Assembly: GCA_022340715.1 (NCBI GenBank)
Contig: JAJDNK010000033.1
Location: 16,907-80,906 of the forward strand
Length of the DNA: 64,000 nt
Direction: 5' to 3'
From: a bacterium BMS3Abin03
GTDB taxonomy: Bacteria; Bacteroidota; Ignavibacteria; Ignavibacteriales; Ignavibacteriaceae
Below, piece after piece: positions 1 through 9,001 of this stretch; within the stretch, counting starts at the first letter, position 1; each line of letters opens with the position of its first letter. The notes under the pieces were generated by a model, which was given only the letters and a program-made list of their open reading frames with translations, did no database searches and was not told where the DNA came from. Both the position numbers and the translations under genes were made by a program.

Positions 1-1
1 A

Positions 2-178
2 ATCCTCGGTGCACCAAATAATATAGACCGGCATCCGTTTGAATATGATTCTAAACCGTATGAAGTCTGGCAGTACTACGAATTAAACAGGAGTTTTGTT
101 TTTGTGGATGAAACAGGATTTGGCGATTACCGCCTGACTACACCTTTGTATGGAGATTTATTCCGCTATCGTTATTAA
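2..178 (+). CDS. GWxTD domain-containing protein, C-terminal fragment
   Basis: The frame is open from the window edge and ends at TAA 176-178, giving 58 C-terminal residues. The segment YEVWQYYELNR followed by FVFVDETGFGDYRL and a tail ending LFRYRY is characteristic of the C-terminus of GWxTD-domain proteins. These are secreted or envelope proteins of unknown function found in Bacteroidota, Ignavibacteriota and Gemmatimonadota. The start and most of the protein lie upstream of the window. A strong hairpin terminator follows 26 nt after the stop, so this gene closes its transcription unit. The family call rests on a short segment. Confidence 0.7.
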   Translation: MLGAPNNIDRHPFEYDSKPYEVWQYYELNRSFVFVDETGFGDYRLTTPLYGDLFRYRY

Positions 179-203
179 AATTTTATAATTTGAAATGCAT
201 TTT

Positions 204-240
204 AAAGCTTGCTGTTGTTGATGGCAAGCTTTTCTTTTTT
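204..240 (+). terminator. Rho-independent terminator after the GWxTD gene
   Basis: A perfect 9-bp stem, AAAGCTTGC (204-212) pairing with GCAAGCTTT (224-232), has an 11-nt loop and is followed by a T-rich tail (TCTTTTTT). It lies between the GWxTD stop and the kinase start at 252, which implies the kinase is transcribed by read-through or from a promoter overlapping this short region. Confidence 0.85.
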
Positions 241-251
241 ATTTTAAAAGT

Positions 252-1217
252 ATGGTTTTAACAGTAACTATAAATCCACTACTTGAACACAGGCTCACTT
301 ATTCCCGGACCGTGATGAATGAAAAAAACAGGGAAGGTAAATTATCTTTTGCAGCAGGTGGGAAGGGAATAAATGTATGCAGGCAATTAAAACAACTTGG
401 TGTTCAGAATATTGCTTTAACATTTTCAGGTGGAACGTTTGGTAAACTTTTCAGGGAAGCTATCAAATCGGAAGGACTGGATTTTTCATTGATCAATGTT
501 TCTTCAGAAACTCGTGTCTGTCCGGTTATTATTGATTCAGGGAACAAAAAAGCTTCTTACTATTTTCCTGTTAACCCGATTATCATGAAAGAAGAGAAAG
601 AAAAATTCATACTGCAGATGGAAAAGATGATCAAGAATTGTGAAATTGTTGTTTTTTCAGGTAGCTCGCCTTGTAAAGAAACCGAAGATATTTTCCCAAT
701 AGGGATTGAAATGGCAAAAAGGTATGATAAGATATCCATTTGCGATACATATGGGAATCACCTTAAGGAATCATATTATGCAGCGCCAAGAATAATTCAC
801 AATAATATTGAAGAAATAGAAAGCTCTTTATCAATAAAATTAGAAAATGAAAAAGATAAACTCGATTTTCTTGACTCACTTTACAATTATGGAATTAAAC
901 AAACCTTCCTCACAGATGAGGCAAATGATTTTTATTCTTCTAATTTTGACTTTCATTATAAAGTAACTGTACCTAAAATTGATCTGGTTGATTCCACCGG
1001 AAGTGGTGATTCATTTGTTGCAGGTATTGCATATGGATGGCATCATAACCTGACTTTTACGGAGCAGATAAAATTTGCCGTTGCACTGGGATCAGCTAAT
1101 GCCGAAACATTTGATGTTGCGATTATTTCAAAGGAAAAAGCTGAGGAATTAATAAATCTTGTGGAAGTTGTCTCGGTTGGTAAAAAAATGAAAATAATTG
1201 ATGACTCGCCCCATTAA
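252..1217 (+). CDS. PfkB-family sugar kinase (1-phosphofructokinase/hexose kinase type)
   Basis: 321 aa, usual length for the ribokinase/PfkB superfamily. The N-terminal sugar-binding signature contains GGKGIN at residues 36-41. The C-terminal ATP and anion-hole motif reads DSTGSGDSF around residue 247, with the catalytic Asp in GSGD. The GSGD form (Ser instead of Ala) and the N-terminal TINP motif match the 1-phosphofructokinase/tagatose-6-phosphate kinase (FruK/LacC) branch, so an ATP-dependent phosphorylation of a phosphosugar in the cytoplasm is likely. The exact substrate cannot be read from the sequence. No PTS genes are adjacent. Its 3' end overlaps the start of the Omp85 gene by 17 bp. 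Confidence 0.85.
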   Translation: MVLTVTINPLLEHRLTYSRTVMNEKNREGKLSFAAGGKGINVCRQLKQLGVQNIALTFSGGTFGKLFREAIKSEGLDFSLINVSSETRVCPVIIDSGNKKASYYFPVNPIIMKEEKEKFILQMEKMIKNCEIVVFSGSSPCKETEDIFPIGIEMAKRYDKISICDTYGNHLKESYYAAPRIIHNNIEEIESSLSIKLENEKDKLDFLDSLYNYGIKQTFLTDEANDFYSSNFDFHYKVTVPKIDLVDSTGSGDSFVAGIAYGWHHNLTFTEQIKFAVALGSANAETFDVAIISKEKAEELINLVEVVSVGKKMKIIDDSPH

Positions 1218-2964
1218 ATATTTTTTTCTGTTTCTACTCTATCCTTTTGTTCTGAATTGCCAGGTTATTAATAGAATTGAAATAAATAATAACTCTGTTT
1301 TCGAGGACAACGAAATAATATCCTGGGCTTCGATTGCGGAAGGAATGAAAATTTATAAAGGGCTTATTGATACAGTAAAATCCCGTGTTGCTTACAATCT
1401 TGGTCTCAATGGATATTTCAATTCTGATTTTACAGGTACTGAAATAACATTATCCCCCGATTCTTCTAACGCCGATATTATAATTTCTGTAAACGAAGGA
1501 AAACCAACTTATATAAACCAGGTAAATTTTAGCAGCAAGGATTCTCTCAGACGTAAAGAATTTCTTCCGGAATTTGAATTTTTAAAAGAGCAGGTATTCG
1601 ATAAATACCAGATAGAAGAATATATTAATGATGCATTGACTGATCTTGAAAATAACGGTAATCCCTTTGCTATCTTCAGAATATCATCTATCCATTTTTT
1701 TGAAGATTCTCTAAGCGATAAACATTTCGCAGATTTATACATAAAATTAAACACAGGGCAACGAAGTAAGATAGACAGGATAGAGGTAAAAGGAAATACA
1801 TCTACAAAAGATTTTGTTATAATTAGAGAATTAAGAATCGAAATGGGTGAATTGTATTCTCAGGAAAAAGTCGGAGAGCTTCCCAAAAGATTGAACCATT
1901 TACAATTTTTCGAACCCATTGCAACTCCGCAGTTCTATTTTGATTCGAAGAATAATGGTGTGCTTCTTATCACTGTTAAAGAAAGACAAACAAACAACTT
2001 CGATGGAATTATTGGATATATTCCATCTGCTAACGATAATGAAACCGGATATGTAACAGGACTGGTAAACGTTTCTCTCAGAAATCTTTTTGGAACAGGA
2101 CGTGCGGCGGCATTCAGATGGCAGAAGCTCAACAGGAATTCACAGGAGCTTGAAATAAAATATCTTGAGCCATGGTTGCTTGGCTTTCCGCTCAATCTTA
2201 ATGGTGGATTTTACCAGCGACAGCAGGATACAATTTATGTTCAGAGAAGATTTACAGCCGGATTGGAATATCTTGCAACTGAAGAAGTATCCGCTTCAGT
2301 TTTTATATCAACTGAATCGGTTATTCCCACTTTAACTGAAGAGCCGGTTTTTACGGTTTATAATTCTTCTTCATTTACATCCGGTTTAAGTTTGAGAATA
2401 GATACAAGGGATGATCCGCTTGCACCCACATCCGGAATTTTGTTCGATAATTCATATTCATTCAGCAGGAAAAGTATTAATGGCCCTATAGAATTTATCA
2501 CACCCGGAATGGTAACGAAAATCAATCTTCAGCGTTATGAAGTAACTCTTGCCTTTTTTTACCAGTTATTTAGGAGGAATGTTGTTGCTCTTGCGCTAAA
2601 CGGTAAAGAATTGCGCGGACCTTTTTTCGAACAAAGTGATCTTTTTAGATTGGGTGGTACTAAATCTTTAAGAGGTTACCGTGAAGATCAATTCCTGGGC
2701 AACAGGATTTTCTGGTCTAATCTGGAATACCGTCTTTTCCTTTCTAATAGAACTTATGCTTTCCTGTTTTTCGATACAGGTTATTATTTAAGAAATGCAG
2801 ATGTTGAAAGAAGCATTGCTAAGCAGGAAGGTTTTAAAATCGGTTACGGTCTGGGAATAAATCTCCAAACAGGCATAGGAATGCTGGCAGTAAGTTATGC
2901 ATTAGCAAAAGGAGATTCTTTCAGTAAGGGTAAAATTCATTTTGGAATAATAAATGAGTTTTGA
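1201..2964 (+). CDS. Omp85/BamA-TamA-like outer membrane protein with POTRA domain
   Basis: 587 aa. The open frame begins at TTG 1198, but ATG 1201 starts a clean signal peptide (TRPIKYFFLFLLYPFVLNC). The N-terminal half contains POTRA-type segments; one near residues 190-255 includes RIEVKGNTSTKDFVIIREL. The C-terminal half is a bacterial surface-antigen barrel: RLGGTKSLRGYREDQF carries the conserved (V/I)RG(Y/F) loop-6 motif, followed by NLEYRLFL. It is shorter than BamA (about 800 aa) and closer to TamA or minimal Omp85 proteins. It probably inserts or exports outer-membrane proteins. No TamB-like gene is adjacent. The gene overlaps the preceding kinase by 17 bp, which suggests translational coupling. 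Confidence 0.85.
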   Translation: MTRPIKYFFLFLLYPFVLNCQVINRIEINNNSVFEDNEIISWASIAEGMKIYKGLIDTVKSRVAYNLGLNGYFNSDFTGTEITLSPDSSNADIIISVNEGKPTYINQVNFSSKDSLRRKEFLPEFEFLKEQVFDKYQIEEYINDALTDLENNGNPFAIFRISSIHFFEDSLSDKHFADLYIKLNTGQRSKIDRIEVKGNTSTKDFVIIRELRIEMGELYSQEKVGELPKRLNHLQFFEPIATPQFYFDSKNNGVLLITVKERQTNNFDGIIGYIPSANDNETGYVTGLVNVSLRNLFGTGRAAAFRWQKLNRNSQELEIKYLEPWLLGFPLNLNGGFYQRQQDTIYVQRRFTAGLEYLATEEVSASVFISTESVIPTLTEEPVFTVYNSSSFTSGLSLRIDTRDDPLAPTSGILFDNSYSFSRKSINGPIEFITPGMVTKINLQRYEVTLAFFYQLFRRNVVALALNGKELRGPFFEQSDLFRLGGTKSLRGYREDQFLGNRIFWSNLEYRLFLSNRTYAFLFFDTGYYLRNADVERSIAKQEGFKIGYGLGINLQTGIGMLAVSYALAKGDSFSKGKIHFGIINEF

Positions 2965-3062
2965 TTTGCGCATTCGTTACTTGGATTTTCGTCATAATTC
3001 GATCTCGGTTTTAGAATACATAAATCCCTTCTTATATTAGAATTATAATTTTTAAGTAGTCA

Positions 3063-3908
3063 ATGAACTTCATTTTAAAAATTTATTATTATATTCTAAT
3101 AACACGTCCGCTTAATATAATCATAACTCTTTTAGTAGTTATAGTCGGCGCTTTAATTAGCAAAGGGGAAACTTACGAAACAACCAATATTATCCTTGCC
3201 GGAATCTCCGCCATATTAACCGCGGCCGCAGGTAATATTATAAATGATATCATCGATAAAAATGCGGATAAGATAAATCATCCTGTACGGATAATTCCTT
3301 CGGGTAAATTAAGTGTTAAGCAAGCCGGGATAGAATATTTCTTTTTGGTAATTGCGGCTTGTGTTATCTCATCTTTTATAAACCAGTTGTCATTTCTTAT
3401 AGTTTTTCTAACTTCTGTTCTTCTTTTTTTATACTCTAATATTCTCAAACGAATTCCCCTGCTTGGAAATATTACTATTGCATATCTGACCGGCATGGCA
3501 TTTATTTATGGAGGCGTTTCAGTCGGGCATCCGCGTGCAGCTCTGATTCCTGCTCTGTTCGCTTTTATGATTAATCTCATCCGGGAATTGGTAAAAGATA
3601 TACAGGATATTGATGGAGATAAAAACGTAGGTATAAAAACATTTCCTATAAAATTCGGAATTGATAGCACAAAGTATTTAATAACATTTTTTGTAATTCT
3701 TCTTATCCTTACAACGTTTATTCCTTATGCTTTTGATATTTATAAGATAGAGTTTTTTATTCTTGTGATGATAGTAGTTAATCCAATTTTAATTTTTTTC
3801 TTAAAACTGTTATACAAAAATGATTTTACTGCTAACTTGAATAAGTTAAGTAATATGTTGAAATTGGATATGGTTTTTGGTTTACTCGCAATATTTCTTG
3901 GTGTATGA
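3063..3908 (+). CDS. UbiA-family prenyltransferase (geranylgeranylglycerol-phosphate geranylgeranyltransferase-like)
   Basis: 281 aa, rich in membrane segments (about eight). Both Asp-rich UbiA motifs are present: NDIIDKNAD at residues 61-69 and DIQDIDGD at 179-186, which bind Mg2+-prenyl diphosphate. Length and motif form fit the bacterial homologues of digeranylgeranylglyceryl phosphate synthase common in Bacteroidota/Ignavibacteriota. Other UbiA roles, such as quinone, heme or chlorophyll side-chain transfer, cannot be excluded. Its stop overlaps the start of rnhB (ATGA at 3905-3908), so the two are translationally coupled. Confidence 0.8.
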   Translation: MNFILKIYYYILITRPLNIIITLLVVIVGALISKGETYETTNIILAGISAILTAAAGNIINDIIDKNADKINHPVRIIPSGKLSVKQAGIEYFFLVIAACVISSFINQLSFLIVFLTSVLLFLYSNILKRIPLLGNITIAYLTGMAFIYGGVSVGHPRAALIPALFAFMINLIRELVKDIQDIDGDKNVGIKTFPIKFGIDSTKYLITFFVILLILTTFIPYAFDIYKIEFFILVMIVVNPILIFFLKLLYKNDFTANLNKLSNMLKLDMVFGLLAIFLGV

Positions 3909-4540
3909 AACATTTTGATAATAGTTTTCTATCGGAACAAATTGAGCTTATTGCCGGCGTAGATGAGGCGGGTAGGGGACCTTTAGCAGGACCCGTAGTT
4001 GCAGCGGCTGTAATTTTTGAGCCATCAGTTTATATTGATGGAGTTAATGATTCAAAGAAATTGAGCGAGACCCAGAGAGAAAACCTTTACCCACTAATTT
4101 TAAAGAAGTCCTTGACATACGGGATTTCTGCAGTATCACCCGCCAAAATTGATAGCATCAACATACTAAATGCTTCACTACTGGCTATGTTAAACTCAAT
4201 AAACAAACTTGAAATAAAGCCTGAGCTAATTCTTGTGGATGGCAATAGGGCTTTCAATTGTAACATCCCGGTAAGAACAGTTATTAAAGGTGATGCAAAA
4301 TCTTTTTGCATTGCTGCGGCATCTATAATCGCAAAGGTAACCAGAGACAGACTTATGAAAAGACTTGCTGGTTATTATCCTGCTTACAGATGGGAGAAAA
4401 ATAAAGGTTATCCAACAAAACAACATATTGAAACGTTGAAACTTGTTGGACCTTCGCCTTTACACAGAAAATCTTTTCTTCGAAAGATATTAGAAGTTAG
4501 TGAACCGGAATTAAAGCTTCAGCATGTTAAAGAAGAATGA
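3905..4540 (+). CDS. rnhB: Ribonuclease HII
   Basis: 211 aa, usual length. It cleaves the RNA strand of RNA-DNA hybrids and removes misincorporated ribonucleotides. The family signature AGVDEAGRGPLAGP contains catalytic Asp20 and Glu21. Further acidic residues are Asp112 (VDGNR) and Asp130 (KGDAKS), followed by the conserved AAASIIAKVTRD. It overlaps its neighbours by 4 bp on both sides (ATGA), so it is coupled to the UbiA gene and to yraN; rnhB-yraN adjacency is common in bacteria. Confidence 0.97.
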   Translation: MKHFDNSFLSEQIELIAGVDEAGRGPLAGPVVAAAVIFEPSVYIDGVNDSKKLSETQRENLYPLILKKSLTYGISAVSPAKIDSINILNASLLAMLNSINKLEIKPELILVDGNRAFNCNIPVRTVIKGDAKSFCIAAASIIAKVTRDRLMKRLAGYYPAYRWEKNKGYPTKQHIETLKLVGPSPLHRKSFLRKILEVSEPELKLQHVKEE

Positions 4541-4905
4541 GATTAAGTAGAGAAGAACTTGCTAAAAAGGGGGAACAAATAGCTGCCGATTTTCTTGAAG
4601 AAAAAGGATTTGAAATTATTGAGCGAAACTATAGGTACGGCCACGGTGAATTAGATATTATTGCTGTTGATCCAAGTGATGGTTTCACGGTTTTTGTTGA
4701 AGTAAAAACAAGACAGAATCTTTATTTCGGCGAACCTGAATATGCGATAACAAAGAGTAAACAACGACAGGTAAAAAAAGTTGCGGAGTTGTATTTGTAT
4801 GATAAAGAGATCGAGAATGTTAATTGTCGTTTCGATGTTATTGCAATTCTACTTGAAGATGATGACAATCCTGTTATAAATCATTATGAAAATGCATTTA
4901 TGTAA
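4537..4905 (+). CDS. YraN family (UPF0102) nuclease-like protein
   Basis: 122 aa, typical of the family. It has the conserved GEQIAADFLEEKG N-terminus and the PD-(D/E)XK-like core GHGELDIIAVD followed by FVEVKTRQN, then FGEPEYAITKSKQRQV. The fold is endonuclease-like, but a cellular function is not established; links to Holliday-junction processing and RNase HII context are inferred in the family. It overlaps rnhB by 4 bp. The next gene's ATG directly follows its TAA. Confidence 0.93.
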   Translation: MRLSREELAKKGEQIAADFLEEKGFEIIERNYRYGHGELDIIAVDPSDGFTVFVEVKTRQNLYFGEPEYAITKSKQRQVKKVAELYLYDKEIENVNCRFDVIAILLEDDDNPVINHYENAFM

Positions 4906-5415
4906 ATGAAGTTTATCAATATATATATAAATTTTATAGATAAGCTGAATGATAAGATAGGATCGATAACATCTTGGCTCACAGCTTTGCTGGTTTTGGT
5001 TGTGAGCTATGATGTTATCGTACGTTATTTAGTTGAAGAAAGCAGTGTTGGTCTTCAGGAATTTGAATGGCATCTGTTTTCTCTAATATTTCTTTTATCT
5101 GCAGCTTATACATTAAAAATTGATGATCACGTAAGAGTTGATGTTTTTTATACAAAGTTTTCGCCAAGGAAGCAGGCGTGGATAAATTTTTTAGGCTCAA
5201 TATTATTTTTAATCCCGTTTTGTATAGTTGTTATTATTGCTTCACAGGATTTTGTCTCTTTATCATTTCGCATTAATGAAACCTCTCCTGATGCCGGTGG
5301 ACTTCCTGCACGGTTCATTTTAAAAGCTTTCATTCCAATTTCATTTTTCCTTTTACTTCTGCAGGGAATTGCACTCGTATTTAAATCTTTTCTGAAATTA
5401 AAAGAAAAAGACTGA
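4906..5415 (+). CDS. dctQ: TRAP transporter small permease, DctQ-type
   Basis: 169 aa with four predicted membrane segments. The segment RYLVEESSVGLQEFEWHLFSLIFLLSAAYTLKIDDHVRVDVFY is typical of DctQ, the 4-TM subunit of tripartite ATP-independent periplasmic transporters that import organic acids and similar solutes with a sodium gradient. ATG 4906 directly follows the yraN stop, and the large permease starts 4 nt after its stop. Confidence 0.93.
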   Translation: MKFINIYINFIDKLNDKIGSITSWLTALLVLVVSYDVIVRYLVEESSVGLQEFEWHLFSLIFLLSAAYTLKIDDHVRVDVFYTKFSPRKQAWINFLGSILFLIPFCIVVIIASQDFVSLSFRINETSPDAGGLPARFILKAFIPISFFLLLLQGIALVFKSFLKLKEKD

Positions 5416-5419
5416 ACCT

Positions 5420-6736
5420 ATGGAGTGGCTTCCTTTACTATTCTTCTTAACAGTTCTTATATTTTTACTTTTAGGGTATCCTGTCTCCTTTACGCTGGGC
5501 GGTATCTCGGTTATCTTTGGATTGATAATGTTCGGCACTGATTATTTTAACTTGCTACCACTCAGAATCTGGGGAATAATGTCCAACTATGTTTTGATTG
5601 CTGTTCCTCTTTTCATCTTTATGGGTATTATGCTTGAACGTTCAGGCATTGCGGAAGAGCTTCTCGAAACCATGGCATTACTTTTTGGAAAGTTGAGAGG
5701 CGGATTGGCTGTTTCAGTATTAATGGTTGGAGCGATGCTTGGAGCATCAACAGGTATTGTTGGTGCAACTGTTGTTACAATGGGTGTTCTTAGTCTTCCA
5801 GTAATGTTGAAACGTGGCTATGAAACTAAAGCTGCTACGGGAATTATAATGGCATCCGGTACACTCGGACAAATCATCCCGCCGAGTATTGTACTAGTTC
5901 TTCTAGGAAGCATACTTAATGTACCTGTTGGCAATCTTTTCGTAGGTGCGGTTATACCGGGAATCATCCTAGTGCTTTTATTTTTTATCTGGATTGTAAT
6001 TCAGACAATAATAAAGCCAAAAGCTTTACCTGCAATGCCGGATGAAGAGCTTGAAAAATTCAAGGGCGTGGGTAAATTCAAAAGAATACTTAATGCCTTT
6101 ATTCTTCCGTCACTACTAGTTCTTGCTGTTCTCGGTTCTATATTTGCAGGTATCGCATCACCAACTGAAGCTGCAGCAGTCGGTGCTCTAGGCGCTACAA
6201 TCTTAACAATGCTTAAAGGAAGATTTAATCTTTCAACATTAAAGGCAGTGATGTTGAAAACAACTTCAATTACTAGCATGGTATTTATGATTTTAGTTGG
6301 CGCTACTGCGTTCAGTCTGGTGTTCAGAGGAATGCATGGTGATCGCTATTTGGCTGAATTAATACTTTCTGCAGAACTGGAACCGCATTATTTCCTCGCA
6401 ATCTCTTTGCTTGCCATTTTCATCTGTGGTTTCTTTATTGATTTTATTGAAATAATTTTTATTGTTGTTCCTATCATCGCTCCTATATTTGAAAGTATGC
6501 ATATCGATCTTTTGTGGCTCGGTATTTTAATCGCAATGAATTTACAAACCTCCTTCCTTACACCACCATTCGGCTTTACGATATTTTATTTGAAAGGAGT
6601 AGCACCCAAAGAAGTGACTACTTCACAGCTTTACAAAGGTGTAATTCCGTACGTTATAATTCAACTAATCGCTTTATTTATTATAGTTCTGTTTCCCCAG
6701 TTAGTCTTATGGCTTCCAAAGTTGATTGGAGAATAA
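5420..6736 (+). CDS. dctM: TRAP transporter large permease, DctM-type
   Basis: 438 aa, about 12 membrane segments, usual length. Family hallmarks are LLGYPVSFTLGG near the N-terminus, VAVPLFIFMG-like text (IAVPLFIFMGIMLERSG), GASTGIVGATVVTMGVLSLPVMLKRGY, the substrate-gate region GTLGQIIPPSIVLVLLG and the C-terminal TPPFGFTIFYLKG. It forms the ion-coupled channel with DctQ. The partner binding protein is encoded immediately downstream on the opposite strand, stop facing stop, with only 22 nt between them. Confidence 0.95.
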   Translation: MEWLPLLFFLTVLIFLLLGYPVSFTLGGISVIFGLIMFGTDYFNLLPLRIWGIMSNYVLIAVPLFIFMGIMLERSGIAEELLETMALLFGKLRGGLAVSVLMVGAMLGASTGIVGATVVTMGVLSLPVMLKRGYETKAATGIIMASGTLGQIIPPSIVLVLLGSILNVPVGNLFVGAVIPGIILVLLFFIWIVIQTIIKPKALPAMPDEELEKFKGVGKFKRILNAFILPSLLVLAVLGSIFAGIASPTEAAAVGALGATILTMLKGRFNLSTLKAVMLKTTSITSMVFMILVGATAFSLVFRGMHGDRYLAELILSAELEPHYFLAISLLAIFICGFFIDFIEIIFIVVPIIAPIFESMHIDLLWLGILIAMNLQTSFLTPPFGFTIFYLKGVAPKEVTTSQLYKGVIPYVIIQLIALFIIVLFPQLVLWLPKLIGE

Positions 6737-6758
6737 GAACAGGAATTCTTTCATCTAA

Positions 6759-7862
6759 TCATCTGTAATTTCTTTCTGATATTTTAAACCAGTCGTACAT
6801 ATTCATTTTAAAAGAATTAAATGATTCATACGCTTTTTTACTCATAGAATCTTTACCGGTTATCTCTTCCATTACTTCATCAGTATACGCTTTTAATTTA
6901 TTTAAAACAGGTTCCGAGAATTCACGGAATTCAACTCTACCTTCTTTTTTCATTTTTAAGTAATATTCCATGTTCTTTTGATCGAATGCTGAAAGCATCA
7001 ACGTATTTACAGCTCCCGAAGCCACAGTAATGATATTTTTTAAATCGTTCGGAAGTTTCTCAAAAGCTTCCCTATTAACCATTAGTTCCATCATTGATGC
7101 AGGTTCATGCCAGCCGGGGTAGTAATAATATTTTGCTATTTTATGAAATCCCATTAAATAGTCGTGATATGGTCCTATCCATTCGAGCGCATCGATTACA
7201 CCACGTTCTAGGTTGGTATATAATTCTCCACCGGGTGAAAGTATTGATGAAGCCCCGGTTTTTGTAATCACTTTACCACCAAGTCCGGGAATTCTCATCT
7301 TTAGTCCTTTAAAATCTCCAATGGAATTAATCTCTTTATTAAACCATCCGCCCATCTGTCCTCCGGTATTTCCGCATGGGAAAGGATAAAGATTAAAATC
7401 TGCATAAAGTTCTCTCCACATTTCCAACCCACCACCGAAAAAGTGCCAGGCATACATTTGTCTGGCGGTCATTCCAAACGGCACACTAGAAAAAATCTGT
7501 GCAGCAGGTAACTTCCCGGCCCAGTAATATGGAGCACTGTGTCCCATTTCGGCCACTCCACCGGAAACTGCATCAAATACTTCGAGTGCAGGAACTAATT
7601 CTCCTCCGCCATAAACCTGTATTCTCATTCTTCCATCAGAAGCTTCAGCTATCCACTTTGCAACTTTTTCAGCATATTCACCAAGTATGGGAAATCCGGG
7701 AGGCCATGCGGTTACCATCTTCCAGTCGTAAGTTTCATTGGTGTTTATGGAAACAGTTTTATTTTCTTTCTTTGTATTGCATGCTGCAAGCAATCCGGTT
7801 GAGGCGGCAACGGCAGCAATTGAGGCACCTTTTATAAAATCTTTTCTCTGAATTTTTTTCAT
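6759..7862 (-). CDS. dctP: TRAP transporter substrate-binding protein, DctP-type (mannitol/chloroaromatic-like), lipoprotein
   Basis: 367 aa. Residues 1-28 (KKIQRKDFIKGASIAAVAAS, then LLAAC) form a Tat-like signal with RK instead of RR, and a lipobox ending at Cys28. The protein is therefore probably exported folded and lipid-anchored rather than free in the periplasm. The text WKMVTAWPPGFPILGE, VYGGGELVPALEVFDAV and EMGHSAPYYWAGK resembles the group annotated as TRAP mannitol/chloroaromatic-compound binding proteins; the substrate is not determinable. It faces dctQM tail to tail, so it must have its own promoter in the 7863-8197 region. Confidence 0.92.
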   Translation of the reverse strand: MKKIQRKDFIKGASIAAVAASTGLLAACNTKKENKTVSINTNETYDWKMVTAWPPGFPILGEYAEKVAKWIAEASDGRMRIQVYGGGELVPALEVFDAVSGGVAEMGHSAPYYWAGKLPAAQIFSSVPFGMTARQMYAWHFFGGGLEMWRELYADFNLYPFPCGNTGGQMGGWFNKEINSIGDFKGLKMRIPGLGGKVITKTGASSILSPGGELYTNLERGVIDALEWIGPYHDYLMGFHKIAKYYYYPGWHEPASMMELMVNREAFEKLPNDLKNIITVASGAVNTLMLSAFDQKNMEYYLKMKKEGRVEFREFSEPVLNKLKAYTDEVMEEITGKDSMSKKAYESFNSFKMNMYDWFKISERNYR

Positions 7863-8197
7863 TTGAGTTTCCGCTTAAGTTTTTTTTGATAGAGATATAA
7901 TTCAAAATATTAAATTATTGATAATTATTCTATCAGTTAATTAATAATCACACTTTTATGATATTTTACCAAAGTAAATATCTGTTTTGGTTTATAAATT
8001 ATAAGAACGACCATTCAAAAAGTTTAATTTCTAAAATTATATATCGCTTAGGAATGGATATCGGTTTATTTTTGATGTTTGAACCATGGTGATCTAAACA
8101 ACAAAACAGAATTCATATTCATAATCAATTTTCCTATTTTTCATCTGTGATTAGATATTCATTAAATCCGGTTATTTATCATCATTAACTTTTTTTG
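7863..8197. other. Intergenic region between divergent dctP and mlaE
   Basis: About 335 bp, very AT-rich, upstream of both flanking genes, so it should hold a promoter for each. I see no open frame longer than about a dozen codons, no RNA gene and no strong palindrome. A short dyad (TGATA near 7919 and TATCA) is too weak to call. Confidence 0.6.
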
Positions 8198-9001
8198 ATG
8201 GCTTCCAGATTATACAAATTTCTCGATGTTACTGAAAAACGGCTCCAGAGTTTTTTTGAACTGCTTGCCGGGCTAACCCTTTTCTCATTTAGATTTGTAA
8301 AAGAAGTTTTTGTACCTCCTTACGAGGTGGAAGAAATACGTAAGCATATGATAGAACTCGGTATGAAAACACTGCCTATTGTCGGTGTTACCGGATTCAT
8401 TATCGGACTTGTAATTACAATGCAGCTTCAGCCGGTTCTTCAAAGGTTTGGTGCTGAAGCATTCCTTCCCGGTTCTGTCGGTATTTCAATTGTTCGCGAA
8501 TTAGGTCCAGTTATTACGGCATTAATATTTGCCGGAAGGGTGAGCTCCGGTATTGGTGCCGAACTAGGTTCTATGCGTGTTACTGAACAGATCGATGCGA
8601 TGGAAGTTTCGGGAGTTAATCCATTTAAGTTTTTAGTTGTAACAAGAGTTTTTGCAACTACTTTCATTCTCCCGATATTAACTGTTTACGTTATCTTCAT
8701 AGCACTTATAGGTGCTTACATTGCTGTAGTGCTTGTTCAGAATATGACCTGGGAATATTATACGGGCAGGGTTATTTTTTCAGTTGAATTCGGTGATGCA
8801 ATACCCGGTGTTGCAAAAACATTTGTGTTCGGTTACATAGTTGGTATTGTGGGAGCTTATCTCGGTTACAATGCAAAAAACGGAACCGAAGGAGTGGGTA
8901 AAGCATCCACAACCTCTGTTGTAGTATCGTCTTTATTGATTTTAGTTTTCGATATGATTCTTGTAAAACTAACTTTATGGTTATGGCCGATTGCAAAATA
9001 A
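8198..9001 (+). CDS. mlaE: MlaE/YrbE-family ABC transporter permease
   Basis: 267 aa, six or so membrane segments. The in-frame TTG at 8195 is immediately followed by ATG 8198, which I take as the start. The family signature GAELGSMRVTEQIDAMEVSGVNPFKFLVVTRV is present around residues 125-155. This is the inner-membrane permease of phospholipid transporters that move lipids between inner and outer membrane. The TAA at 8999-9001 is followed directly by the ATG of the ATPase gene. No mlaB, mlaC or mlaA gene lies beside it, as is common outside Proteobacteria. Confidence 0.94.
   Translation: MASRLYKFLDVTEKRLQSFFELLAGLTLFSFRFVKEVFVPPYEVEEIRKHMIELGMKTLPIVGVTGFIIGLVITMQLQPVLQRFGAEAFLPGSVGISIVRELGPVITALIFAGRVSSGIGAELGSMRVTEQIDAMEVSGVNPFKFLVVTRVFATTFILPILTVYVIFIALIGAYIAVVLVQNMTWEYYTGRVIFSVEFGDAIPGVAKTFVFGYIVGIVGAYLGYNAKNGTEGVGKASTTSVVVSSLLILVFDMILVKLTLWLWPIAK

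Noticed and set aside
7499..7837. 112-codon + strand open frame opposite dctP
   Set aside because: It is a shadow of the dctP coding strand; its His/Gln/Arg-rich product has no signal or family match, and dctP is unambiguous.
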